64,000 nt of DNA, from positions 56,990 to 120,989 of the forward strand of contig NZ_LIOL01000002.1 of assembly GCF_001418005.1 (NCBI RefSeq), in the 5' to 3' direction. The notes below the pieces were generated by a model, which was not told the origin of the DNA, did not search any database, and saw only the letters and a program-made list of their open reading frames with translations. Source of the stretch: Chelatococcus sambhunathii. Its GTDB lineage: Bacteria > Pseudomonadota > Alphaproteobacteria > Rhizobiales > Beijerinckiaceae. The position numbers and the translations under genes are program-made. Shown here piece by piece: positions 34,314-42,380 of the stretch. Numbering within the stretch: position 1 is the stretch's first letter; each line of letters starts with the position of its first letter.

Positions 34314-35462
34314 ATGGCAAGCAAGTGCAATCTGACGGTCAATGGACGCACGGTTCGGGCCAGCGTCGGCGAGACGCTGGTCGATGCGGCCATGGGGGGC
34401 TGGATCGCCGTGCCGCACGACTGCTGCTCGGGGCAATGCGAGACCTGCCGCGTGCGCGTCGTCTCCGGGTCGGTCGACGACCAGGGCACCGGGGAGGGCG
34501 ACACGGTGCTCGCCTGCCAGGCGACGCTCGAAGGCGATGCGGTCATTACCTATGACGAGGTGCCGGAGGCGACCAAGCGCGCGGGCCAGGTGGCGGCGAT
34601 GCGCGCCCTCTCGCGCGACGTGGTGGAAGTGATCGTCGAGCTGCGCAGCCCGCTCGACTATCTGCCGGGGCAATATGTGAGCGTGACCTTCGCCGGCTTT
34701 CCGCCGCGCGACTACAGCCCGACCCTGCGCTGGGACGGCACACGCGCGGCGCACGAACTCGTCTTCCACATCCGCATGCTGCCGGACGGCATCGTCTCGT
34801 CCGAGCTCGGCCGCAGCATCACGCCCGGGCACCGGGTGGATGTGCGAGGGCCATTCGGCCATGCCTTCTTCCGCCGCGGCGACGGGCTCATGGTGCTGGT
34901 CGCCGGCGGAACCGGCTGGGCGCCCATCTGGGCCGTGGCGCACGAGGCGGTGCGGGCCCGGCCGCGCCGCGACATCATCGTCATCGTCGGCGCGCGCGAC
35001 CATGACGGGCTCTACATGCGCCAGTCGCTCGACTGGCTGCGCGACCATGGCGCGCGCGAGGTCATCGCGACATCGCGGCAGGGCGGGGGTGGGCTCGTCC
35101 GCTCGGGACGGCCGACGAATTATCTGCCGCTGCTGGGGCCGTCAGACATGGTCTATGTGGCGGGAGCGCCGGGGCTGGTCGATGCCGTCAAGCTGAAGGC
35201 GCTGTCGGCCGGTGCCTTCTGCTTCGCCGACCCCTTCCTGCCCAGCCAACAGCGCATGTCCTTCATGGACAGGATGGCGCGGCTCCTGCGCACGCCCGGC
35301 CGCACACCTGTGCCGCAGGATGCCGGCCTGTTCGCTCCGCAGATGGCGGGAGCGGACGACGCCGGCCGCGTGCCGGCCGCACGGCCGGCCAGCCGGCCCG
35401 CGGCACGGCGGCCGCTGCAGGAGACGCTGTTCGCCGCTCGGCGGCTGATGCGTCGGGAGTAG
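34314..35462 (+). CDS. 2Fe-2S ferredoxin / FAD-NAD(P)H reductase
   Basis: The 382-residue protein has an N-terminal plant-type ferredoxin domain with cluster ligands DCCSGQCETC (CX4CX2C) and the last Cys in VLACQ. Next come an FAD-binding barrel (YLPGQYVSVTFAGFPPRDYSPTLR) and an NAD(P) domain (VLVAGGTGWAPIWAVAHEA, DMVYVAGAPGLVDAVK). This is the layout of phenol hydroxylase/CDP-glucoseen reductase-type electron-transfer components. It has an unusual C-terminal Ala/Pro/Arg-rich tail of about 80 residues. It probably passes electrons from NAD(P)H to the cytochrome b-haem protein encoded upstream; that partnership is inferred from adjacency. Confidence 0.9.
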   Translation: MASKCNLTVNGRTVRASVGETLVDAAMGGWIAVPHDCCSGQCETCRVRVVSGSVDDQGTGEGDTVLACQATLEGDAVITYDEVPEATKRAGQVAAMRALSRDVVEVIVELRSPLDYLPGQYVSVTFAGFPPRDYSPTLRWDGTRAAHELVFHIRMLPDGIVSSELGRSITPGHRVDVRGPFGHAFFRRGDGLMVLVAGGTGWAPIWAVAHEAVRARPRRDIIVIVGARDHDGLYMRQSLDWLRDHGAREVIATSRQGGGGLVRSGRPTNYLPLLGPSDMVYVAGAPGLVDAVKLKALSAGAFCFADPFLPSQQRMSFMDRMARLLRTPGRTPVPQDAGLFAPQMAGADDAGRVPAARPASRPAARRPLQETLFAARRLMRRE

Positions 35463-35542
35463 GCCAATCGCACATCATGGCTCGTTCCGACGGAAATGAA
35501 TCAGAACGAGCGCCTATTTTATTATAATGGCAGCCCTTTTCC

Positions 35543-35571
35543 CGTCCGGCCGGTAGCGCGTTGAGCGGACG
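35543..35571. terminator. Hairpin in a dispersed repeat between convergent genes
   Basis: The stem CGTCCG/CGGACG has a 17-base loop and lies between the convergent reductase and chemoreceptor genes. The whole stretch from about 35487 (ATGAATCAGAACGAGCGC..., AT-rich TTTTATTATAAT) resembles the AT-rich repeat at 29243-29335. Confidence 0.45.
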
Positions 35572-35576
35572 ACGCA

Positions 35577-37616
35577 CTAGGCTGACACTTCCGTCAGGAA
35601 AGTGCGGACGGTCTGGTCGAGGCGGCGGGCCTCTTCGACCATGACAGTCGCCGTGTTAACGACATGAACCGACGTGCTGCGGGCGTCGCCGATCGTCGCC
35701 TTGAGGCGGTCGACGCTGTGCGACAGGTCGACGGTGCCGTTGGAGGCGGCATGGACGCTGCCCGCGATCTCCTGCGTCGCCACGGTCTGGCGCTCGATGG
35801 AGATCTCGATCGCCTTCGTATGGGTCATGACGTTCTCGAGGGTGCGTGCGATCATCTCGATCGAGCTCACCGCCTCGCCGGTGGCCTCCTGGATGGCCGC
35901 GACCTTGCTCGCGATCTCGTCGGTGGCCTTCGCCGTCTGTCCAGCGAGCGCCTTCACCTCGTTGGCGACGATGGCGAAGCCCTTGCCGGCGTCGCCGGCA
36001 CGGGCGGCCTCGATGGTGGCATTGAGAGCGAGGAGATTGGTCTGGGCCGCGATCTCGTCGATGAGACGCACGACGGCGCCGATCTTGCTCGCCGCCTCCG
36101 CCAGGCCGTCGACCTTGGCCGTGGCCGTGCGGGCGACGGCATTGCCGTCGTCGACCACGGTGGCCGTCTCCTGCACCTTGCCGGCGATCTCGGCGATGGA
36201 GCTGCTGAGCTGCTCGGTCGCATGTTTCACGAGCGTAACGCTCGAGACCGTGCTTTCCGAGGCGGCGACGGCTTCGACAGCCTCCCTCTCGGCCGCGGCC
36301 GAAACGTCGGCAAGCTGGTGTGCCATGGCATCCATCGTATCGATACCGCTACCGACGCGGGCGAGGACCGAACGCATCGTCTCGTCGAAGCGGTGGATGG
36401 CCTGTTCCAGAGCTTCCCGCCGCTGCTTGACGGTCTCGGCGAAGGCGACATGCGTGCGCAGCTGGTCGCGCTCCTGCAGCGAGCGCTGGAGCAGCACGAC
36501 GGCGCGCGCGATATCGCCCACCTCGTCCTTGCGATTGGCGCCCGAGACGTGGGTGCGCCAGTCGCCCTGCGCGACGGCACCGACGGCCTCGGTGATGCGC
36601 TCCAACGGCCGGGTAACGTGGCGAGCCGTGGCGAGCGCGATGGCGGCGAAGACGATGAGCGCCAAGCTGGCGCCGCCGACGAGCCAGGCGACGAGCGCGC
36701 GCGTCTCGGCGGCTCCGATGCGCACTGTCTCGTCCCTGAGCTGGTAGGCTTCGGTACGGGGCGCGAGGGCGCACACGCTGAGATTCGCGGGAAAGTCGAT
36801 GCAGCGCGAGAAGAACTGCTGATCGGGCGTCGCGAGCAGGTTTGTATCCTCATGCGCCGAGAAGTTGCCCGTCAGCGGGGGCAGGCCCGAACGGGAGACG
36901 ACGCGATCTCCGGAAAGCACGGCAACGCCAGTGTTGGTCAGGCGCGAAAACTCGTTGAGAATCGGCTCGCTGGCGCGCAACGCCCGGTGCGCGATGAGCG
37001 CGGCCACCACATCGCCGAAATCGTCGAAGATGGGCGTGACGACGATGGCGGCGGCAGGGGCCGGGGCAACGGCACCAACGGCCGTCGCCAGCGCCTCGTC
37101 GAGTGGCCTGACCGTCTCGAGGATGCGCGGCCGGCGGCGGTCGTTCTCGGTCATGAGGGGCCGGATCTGCTCTGCGAGCGGGCTTTTCTGCAGTGCGTCG
37201 TTCGCGCCGAGAATGTCGAGCCACTGGTCGTGCGCGCCGATCACCCGCATCTTGTTATCGACAACCAGAATGCCGTCGATCTTGGCGACTTCGGCGGCGC
37301 GCGAGAGGAGTTCGCTCATCGCCACCACATTGCCCGAGGCGATCGCGCGCGAGACGTCCGCCCTCAGCGCGATGGCGTTGATGCGGTAGGTGACCTCGTC
37401 GAAGATGTTCCTGAGGCGCGCTGCCGCGAGCCTCGCGTCGGCCTCCAGTCGTTCGGACAGTTTCGTCTCGGCCAGCGCTTCGAGCTGCATTGCCTGTCGG
37501 TTCAGCCCGCGGTCGAGGCGCATGACCGTCAGCGCGACGAGCGCGGCGAAGGCCGCGAGCGCAGTGGCGACGATCGCGATCGTAAAGCGCGTGCCGAGCG
37601 AGGAAAGGCTTTTCAA
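35577..37616 (-). CDS. Methyl-accepting chemotaxis protein
   Basis: The 679-residue chemoreceptor has TM1 at about 10-31, a periplasmic sensor of about 280 residues (single or double Cache-like, with two Cys in FSRCIDFPANLSVCALAP), and TM2 at about 312-333. A HAMP domain (ATARHVTRPLERITEAVGAVAQGDW) and the cytoplasmic signalling coiled coil follow, with the hairpin tip IDEIAAQTNLLALNATIEAARAGDAGKGFAIVANEVKALAGQT. There is no C-terminal CheR-docking pentapeptide. The start codon is TTG with GAGG upstream. A PstS-like binding protein is encoded 9 bp upstream on the same strand, so the receptor may sense that protein's ligand-bound form. Confidence 0.93.
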   Translation of the reverse strand: MKSLSSLGTRFTIAIVATALAAFAALVALTVMRLDRGLNRQAMQLEALAETKLSERLEADARLAAARLRNIFDEVTYRINAIALRADVSRAIASGNVVAMSELLSRAAEVAKIDGILVVDNKMRVIGAHDQWLDILGANDALQKSPLAEQIRPLMTENDRRRPRILETVRPLDEALATAVGAVAPAPAAAIVVTPIFDDFGDVVAALIAHRALRASEPILNEFSRLTNTGVAVLSGDRVVSRSGLPPLTGNFSAHEDTNLLATPDQQFFSRCIDFPANLSVCALAPRTEAYQLRDETVRIGAAETRALVAWLVGGASLALIVFAAIALATARHVTRPLERITEAVGAVAQGDWRTHVSGANRKDEVGDIARAVVLLQRSLQERDQLRTHVAFAETVKQRREALEQAIHRFDETMRSVLARVGSGIDTMDAMAHQLADVSAAAEREAVEAVAASESTVSSVTLVKHATEQLSSSIAEIAGKVQETATVVDDGNAVARTATAKVDGLAEAASKIGAVVRLIDEIAAQTNLLALNATIEAARAGDAGKGFAIVANEVKALAGQTAKATDEIASKVAAIQEATGEAVSSIEMIARTLENVMTHTKAIEISIERQTVATQEIAGSVHAASNGTVDLSHSVDRLKATIGDARSTSVHVVNTATVMVEEARRLDQTVRTFLTEVSA

Positions 37617-37625
37617 GGCAGGGCC

Positions 37626-38420
37626 TCACTTCACGGGAACGCCGCCGGCCTGACGCATGGCATCCTGCGCCTCCGGCGAGGACAGGAAGGAAATGAAGTT
37701 CAGGGCCTCCGGCGTCACGGTTTTGGGATCGTGAATGATCGCCACGGTCACGGCGCTCGGATAGCCGTCGTCGGTCGGGAACAGCCCGTCGACGCGCAAC
37801 ACCGCCAGCTCATCGGGCAGATTGTTGCTGAACGGGCCGAAGCCGATGGCGCCTTCGACCTCTCGGACCGTGTCGATGCCCTCCTGGGTGGTGAAGGCGG
37901 TCTTCGACTTGTCCGTGAAGACGAGCTTGTCCCAACCGGGCATGGAGGCGCGCAGTACCTGAAGAGTGCTGTCGGCGTCCTCGCGGCGTACGACGCGCAC
38001 GCGCAGGTCCCTGCCGCCCACCTCGCGCCAGTTCTCGACCGCGCCGGAAAAGATCGCCCGGATCTGCGCGCCGGTGAGGGCTGACACACCGGCGCTGCGA
38101 TTGACATAGAAAGCGGACGGCAGCCTGAGAAACGGCGTCGCCACCAGGCCCTGAGAGCGCTCGGCATCCGTGAGCGGCCGCGCGATGCGCCCGAGGATCT
38201 CCTTGCCCGATCCGACGGCCGCGATGCCGCCACCCGAGCCGATGCTTGGCGGCACGACGATCGTCGTCTGGGGGTTGCGCTGCGTATAGAGCTTGCCGAC
38301 GGCGCTCAGGATATCGATCCCGTCGCCGGTGCCCACGATACGCAGTTCTGCCGCGGTGGCGGCTGCCGGGGCGCCGAGGCCAACGATTGCGGCGCAGATC
38401 AGGCCGACGAGCTTGCGCAT
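37626..38420 (-). CDS. PstS-like periplasmic substrate-binding protein
   Basis: The 264-residue protein has a signal peptide (MRKLVGLICAAIVGLGAPAAATA-A). It is in the PBP/PstS-like superfamily: LRIVGTGDGIDILSAVGKLY and the anion-binding IGSGGGIAAVGSGKEILGRIARPLTDAERSQGL, then TGAQIRAIFSGAVENWREVGG. Canonical high-affinity PstS proteins are longer (about 320-350), and no pstCAB genes are present. The gene is 9 bp upstream of the chemoreceptor gene and co-transcribed, which suggests a sensory rather than transport role. The ligand may be phosphate or another oxyanion. Confidence 0.88.
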   Translation of the reverse strand: MRKLVGLICAAIVGLGAPAAATAAELRIVGTGDGIDILSAVGKLYTQRNPQTTIVVPPSIGSGGGIAAVGSGKEILGRIARPLTDAERSQGLVATPFLRLPSAFYVNRSAGVSALTGAQIRAIFSGAVENWREVGGRDLRVRVVRREDADSTLQVLRASMPGWDKLVFTDKSKTAFTTQEGIDTVREVEGAIGFGPFSNNLPDELAVLRVDGLFPTDDGYPSAVTVAIIHDPKTVTPEALNFISFLSSPEAQDAMRQAGGVPVK

Positions 38421-38614
38421 GTTTCCTCGTGTCTCGTTATTGCCCGAAGGCTTGCATGATAGGAGACAGAGGGTAATGAAAGGTGAACTTACCGAAAGTT
38501 GTAGCGTTCAGTGCAATGCATCCACGCTCGGGCAATTTGTTGGTTAACTGTCGGCTACTTTCACAAGTCAGATCAGTATTTACAATGTATGAGCGTTAAA
38601 TCGGCGCCACGCGC

Positions 38615-39271
38615 TCAGGCCGTGTGCTCGGCGAGATTGGCGACAAGGTCGCCGAAGCGCTCGCCCTGGATGATGATGTGCGCCTTCAGGAGGGTCGAGG
38701 CGACTTCCGCATCGCCCTGCTCGATGGCGGCCAGGATGCCGTCGTGCTCGGCGAGAGAGGTGCGGATGCGACCGCGGACGCGGAGCTGGAGGCGCCGATA
38801 GGGCTTCAGCCGCCGGTGCATCAGCGTCGCCTGCTCGGCGAGGAAGCCGTTGCGGGAGGCCTGGTAGATGGCGTGGTGAAAGCGCTCGTTGGCGTAGTAG
38901 TAGCCATCCGCGTCGTCGGCCTCCGCGGCAGCGCGGCAATCCCGCTGCGCCGCCACCAACGCCGTGATGTCGCTGCCGTCGGCCCGGCGGGCGGCGAGGC
39001 GGCCGCACATACCCTCGAGCTCGGCCATGACCTCGAACATCTCCATGAGGCGCGAGGGGCCCACCTGTGCGACGACAGCTCCGCGATGTGGGCGGATTTC
39101 GACGAGGCCGGTGGTGGCTAGCTGCAGCAGGGCCTCACGGATCGGCGTGCGCGAGACGCCGAAGCGCTGCGCGAGCGTCGCCTCGTCCAGCCGCTCGCCT
39201 GCCTTGAGAAGGCCCATCGCGATGTCGTTCTCAAGGGCGTCCCTGAGGACGAAGCCGCGTTTGCCGCTCAT
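38615..39271 (-). CDS. matR: GntR/FCD repressor of the malonate operon
   Basis: The 218-residue protein has a winged helix (LENDIAMGLLKAGERLDEATLAQRFGVSRTPIREALLQLATTGLVEIRPHRGAVV) and an FCD domain (ANERFHHAIYQASRNGFL, EHDGILAAIEQGDAEVASTLLKAHI). It is divergent from the malonate TRAP and matAB genes, which is the MatR arrangement known in rhizobia, where the regulator represses malonate genes until malonate binds. The start at 39271 (MSGKRGF) has a poor ribosome-binding site; an ATG at 39289 adds six residues. The TTGTATACAA palindrome upstream overlaps its own promoter region, fitting autoregulation. Confidence 0.88.
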   Translation of the reverse strand: MSGKRGFVLRDALENDIAMGLLKAGERLDEATLAQRFGVSRTPIREALLQLATTGLVEIRPHRGAVVAQVGPSRLMEMFEVMAELEGMCGRLAARRADGSDITALVAAQRDCRAAAEADDADGYYYANERFHHAIYQASRNGFLAEQATLMHRRLKPYRRLQLRVRGRIRTSLAEHDGILAAIEQGDAEVASTLLKAHIIIQGERFGDLVANLAEHTA

Positions 39272-39304
39272 GTGACAGCACCATCGCATACGATACGATC
39301 TATA

Positions 39305-39325
39305 TTGTATACAAAATCGTTGACA
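39305..39325. promoter_or_regulatory. MatR-type operator and matPQMAB -35
   Basis: TTGTATACAA (39305-39314) is a perfect palindrome like the centre of the published rhizobial MatR site (TCTTGTA/TACACGA, from memory). TTGACA at 39320-39325 is a consensus -35 for the plus-strand operon. The -10 (around TTCGAT, 39343) is weak. On the minus strand the palindrome overlaps a TATAGAT-like -10 for matR. Confidence 0.7.
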
Positions 39326-39410
39326 GCGGATGCAAGTTTGATTTCGATGGCCGTCGAGGCCCGCAAGAGGCCCCGGCTCCCGGGGAGCCAGACCATTTGG
39401 AGGAAACGAC

Positions 39411-40409
39411 ATGCGCAAGACGTTGTTGGCGACGGCCAGTGCCGTGGCCGTTCTGATCGGCGGCCTGATGCCCGCCGCCGCGGAGATTGTGCTTAAAGCC
39501 TCGCACCAGTTCCCGGGCGGCAAGGGAGACCCGCGCGACGAGATGGTGCAGATCATCGCCCGCGAGGTGGAGAAGGCCAATGTCGGCCTCAAGATCCAGG
39601 TCTTCCCCGGCGCCTCGCTCTTCAAGCCGAACGAGCAGTGGGGCGCCCTGACCAAGGGGCAGCTCGACATGTCGGCCTTCCCGCTGGACTATGCCTCGGG
39701 CCGCCATCCGCAGTTCTCGGCCACCCTGATGCCCGGCCTCGTGCGCAATTACGAGCGCGCCGAGCGGCTCAACAATTCGCCCTTCATGGCGGATATCAAG
39801 AAGATCATCGAGGATGCTGGCGCCGTCGTCATCGCCGATGCCTGGCTGTCGGGCGGCTTCGCCTCCAAGAAGAACTGCATCACCGGCCCCGATTCCATCA
39901 AGGGACAGGTGACGCGCGCCGCCGGCCCCGCTTTCGAGCAGATGCTGGCCTTGGCCGGCGCCTCGATCTCGTCGATGCCCTCGTCGGAAATCTACACCGG
40001 CATGCAAACCGGCGTGCTCGATGCCACCAACACCTCCTCGTCGAGCTTCATCTCCTATCGTCTCTACGAGCAGGTGAAGTGCCTCACGGCGCCGGGCGAG
40101 AACGCGCTGTGGTTCATGTATGAGCCGGTGCTGATGTCGAAGCGCGTCTTCGACAAGCTCACGCCCGAGCAGCAGAAGGCGATCCTCGATGCCGGCAAGA
40201 CGTCGGAAGCCTATTTCAACGAGGAAGCGAAGAAGGGCGACCAACTGCTGATCGACACCTTCAAGAAGGCAGGGGTGGAAGTCGTCGAGATGTCCCAGGC
40301 GGACTACGAGGCGTGGCTGAAGGTGGCGCAGGAATCTTCCTACAAGAACTTCGCCGAGAAGGTGAAGGGCGGCCAGGAGCTGATCGAAAAGGCGCTGGCC
40401 GTCGAGTGA
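39411..40409 (+). CDS. matP: Malonate TRAP transporter solute-binding protein
   Basis: The 332-residue DctP-family protein has a signal peptide to about AAA-E (residue 24). Features include KASHQFPGGKGDPRDEMVQIIAREVEK, the QLDMSAFPLDYASGRHP strand, KGQVTRAAGPAFEQMLALAGAS with the carboxylate-binding Arg, and IYTGMQTGVLDATNTSSSSF. It is the first gene of an operon with matQ, matM, matA and matB, the same order as the MatPQM malonate transporter of Sinorhizobium, so malonate is the likely ligand. A strong TTGGAGGAAACGAC site precedes the ATG. Confidence 0.9.
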   Translation: MRKTLLATASAVAVLIGGLMPAAAEIVLKASHQFPGGKGDPRDEMVQIIAREVEKANVGLKIQVFPGASLFKPNEQWGALTKGQLDMSAFPLDYASGRHPQFSATLMPGLVRNYERAERLNNSPFMADIKKIIEDAGAVVIADAWLSGGFASKKNCITGPDSIKGQVTRAAGPAFEQMLALAGASISSMPSSEIYTGMQTGVLDATNTSSSSFISYRLYEQVKCLTAPGENALWFMYEPVLMSKRVFDKLTPEQQKAILDAGKTSEAYFNEEAKKGDQLLIDTFKKAGVEVVEMSQADYEAWLKVAQESSYKNFAEKVKGGQELIEKALAVE

Positions 40410-40517
40410 GGCGAGGCCGGACGGCCGCAGGGGTGCCGGATGGACCTTCTCCCCGCGGGCGGGCAGAGGGTGTACCCGGCGCTCCTCTGCCATGCCCGCG
40501 GGGAACGGAACACGCAA

Positions 40518-41045
40518 ATGGTTCGAGCCTTCGTTGCCGGTGTCGACAACGTATCGCGCCTGTTCGGCATCGTCGCCGGCGTCCTCATCGCCGCCGCCAT
40601 GGTCGTCATCTGCCAGATGATCTTCATGCGCTACGTCTTTCGCGCGCCGACCATCTGGCAGACCGATTTCGTCGTCTTCAGCGCCACGGCGGCCATCTTC
40701 CTCGGCGCGCCCTACGTTCTCCTGCGCAAGGGGCACGTCGGGGTCGACGTCATCGAGACCCTGGCCAGCGCGCCGGTGCGGCGGGCGCTCGCCATCCTCG
40801 GCGCCTTTCTCGGCCTTGCCTTCTGCATCGCGATGTTCGTCGCTTCCGTCCTCTATTTCCACGAGGCGTGGGAAGGCGGCTGGACCACGTCGACCGTCTG
40901 GGCGCCGCCGCTGTGGATCCCGCTCATCCCGCTGCCTGTCGGCTTCGGGCTGCTCAGCCTGCAATACGTTGCGGAGATCCTGAAACTCTTCACCTCGACG
41001 CCGGCGGCGCAACGCCTGCCGCACGCCGCAGGAGCCGATGCATGA
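40518..41045 (+). CDS. matQ: Malonate TRAP transporter small permease
   Basis: This DctQ-family protein of about 175 residues has four helices, with VICQMIFMRYVFRAPTIWQTDFVVFSATAAIFLGAPYVLLRKGHVGVDVI as the family core. The start MVRAFVAG at 40518 is chosen because the 26 codons before it are not DctQ-like; the ribosome-binding site is weak (GGGGAACGGAACACGCAA). It ends in a 4-base ATGA overlap with matM. Malonate specificity is inferred from the operon. Confidence 0.88.
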   Translation: MVRAFVAGVDNVSRLFGIVAGVLIAAAMVVICQMIFMRYVFRAPTIWQTDFVVFSATAAIFLGAPYVLLRKGHVGVDVIETLASAPVRRALAILGAFLGLAFCIAMFVASVLYFHEAWEGGWTTSTVWAPPLWIPLIPLPVGFGLLSLQYVAEILKLFTSTPAAQRLPHAAGADA

Positions 41046-42361
41046 CACTCTCCATCGCTGCCTATGTCATCGTCGGCTCGCTCTTCGCCTTCCTGGCGAC
41101 GGGCATGCCGATCGCCTTCGCGCTCGGCCTCGCCGCCATCGCGGGGCTCCTGGTGGAGGAAGGCTTCGGCATCTTCGACGTCCTCGGCGAGACCATGTAT
41201 GCTGGCATCGCCAATCTCGCCTATGTGTCGATCCCGATGTTCGTGCTCATGGGCGCCGCCGTCGCGGCTTCGCCCGCGGGCAAGGACCTCTACGAGGCGC
41301 TCGACCGCTGGCTCAACCGCGTGCCGGGCGGGCTCGTGCTGTCGAACCTCGGCGCCTGCGCCATCTTCTCGGGCATGACCGGCTCGAGCCCGGCCACCTG
41401 CGCTGCCATCGGCAAGATGGGCATTCCCGAGATGATGAAGCGGGGTTATCCCGCCTCCGTCGCCACCGGCTCCATCTGCGCCGGCGGCACGCTCGGCATC
41501 CTCATCCCGCCGTCGGTCACGATGATCGTCTACGGCATCGCCACCGAGACATCGATCGGCCGGCTGTTCCTCGCCGGCGTCATGCCCGGGCTGATGCTGA
41601 CGGCGATGTTCATGGCCTGGGCGCTGATCGATGCCAAGCGCAAGGGCTTCCGCTTCGGCGCTGCCGGACGCGGGCGCTTCACATTGGTGCAGAAGTTCGC
41701 CACGCTGCCACGCGTCCTGCCGTTTCTCGTCATCATCCTCGGCGTGCTCTTCGTGCTCTACGGCGGGGTCGCGACGCCCTCGGAGGCGGCGGGGGCGGGC
41801 GCCTTCCTGACGCTCGGCGTCGTCATCATCGTCTACCGGCTGTTCCGGGCCGGGCCCGTCGTCGAGATCTTCGGCACGGCGATGCGCGAGAGCATCATGA
41901 TCATGATGATCATGGCGGCGGCGGAGCTCTTCGCCTTCGCGCTGTCCTCGCTCTTCATCACCCAGACCATCGCCGGCGCCATTGCCTCGCTTGAGATCAA
42001 CCGTTGGCTGCTGATGGGCGTCATCAACGTCTTCCTGCTGGTCGCCGGCATGTTCCTGCCGCCCGTCGCGGTCATCGTCATGGCGGCGCCGCTGCTCTTC
42101 CCCATCGTGACGCAGGCGGGCTTCGACCCCTACTGGTTCGCGGTGGTGCTGACGATCAACATGGAAGTCGGGCTCATCACGCCGCCCATCGGCCTCAACC
42201 TGTTCGTCATCAACGCCATCGCGCCGCAGGTGCCGACGCGGGAGGTGCTGTGGGGCTCGCTGCCATATGTCTTCGTGATGTTCCTCGGTATCCTCCTTCT
42301 GTGCATCTTTCCGCAGATCGCCACGTGGCTGCCGGATGTCGTGATGGGGCCCGCAATCTGA
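41042..42361 (+). CDS. matM: Malonate TRAP transporter large permease
   Basis: The 439-residue DctM-family protein has about 12 helices. Motifs include ATGMPIAFALGLAAIAGLLVEEG, ANLAYVSIPMFVLMGAAVAASPAGKDLYEALDRWLNRVPGGLVLSNLGACAIFSGMTGSSPATCAAIGKMGIPEM, the substrate/ion region GGTLGILIPPSVTMIVYG, and NMEVGLITPPIGLNLFVI in the second half. It is coupled to matQ by overlap, and matA starts 19 bp after its stop. Confidence 0.92.
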   Translation: MTLSIAAYVIVGSLFAFLATGMPIAFALGLAAIAGLLVEEGFGIFDVLGETMYAGIANLAYVSIPMFVLMGAAVAASPAGKDLYEALDRWLNRVPGGLVLSNLGACAIFSGMTGSSPATCAAIGKMGIPEMMKRGYPASVATGSICAGGTLGILIPPSVTMIVYGIATETSIGRLFLAGVMPGLMLTAMFMAWALIDAKRKGFRFGAAGRGRFTLVQKFATLPRVLPFLVIILGVLFVLYGGVATPSEAAGAGAFLTLGVVIIVYRLFRAGPVVEIFGTAMRESIMIMMIMAAAELFAFALSSLFITQTIAGAIASLEINRWLLMGVINVFLLVAGMFLPPVAVIVMAAPLLFPIVTQAGFDPYWFAVVLTINMEVGLITPPIGLNLFVINAIAPQVPTREVLWGSLPYVFVMFLGILLLCIFPQIATWLPDVVMGPAI

Positions 42362-42380
42362 CAGGATCAAGGAGAGGCGG

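Noticed and set aside
35664-38084. A very long open frame on the plus strand across the chemoreceptor and binding-protein genes
   Set aside because: It is antisense to two clearly recognisable genes, has low-complexity Arg/Gly/Asp-rich translation and no family features; a typical shadow of GC-rich codon bias.
37626-38420. Phosphate transporter PstS proper
   Set aside because: The protein is short for PstS and no pstC, pstA, pstB or phoU genes accompany it; called PstS-like instead.
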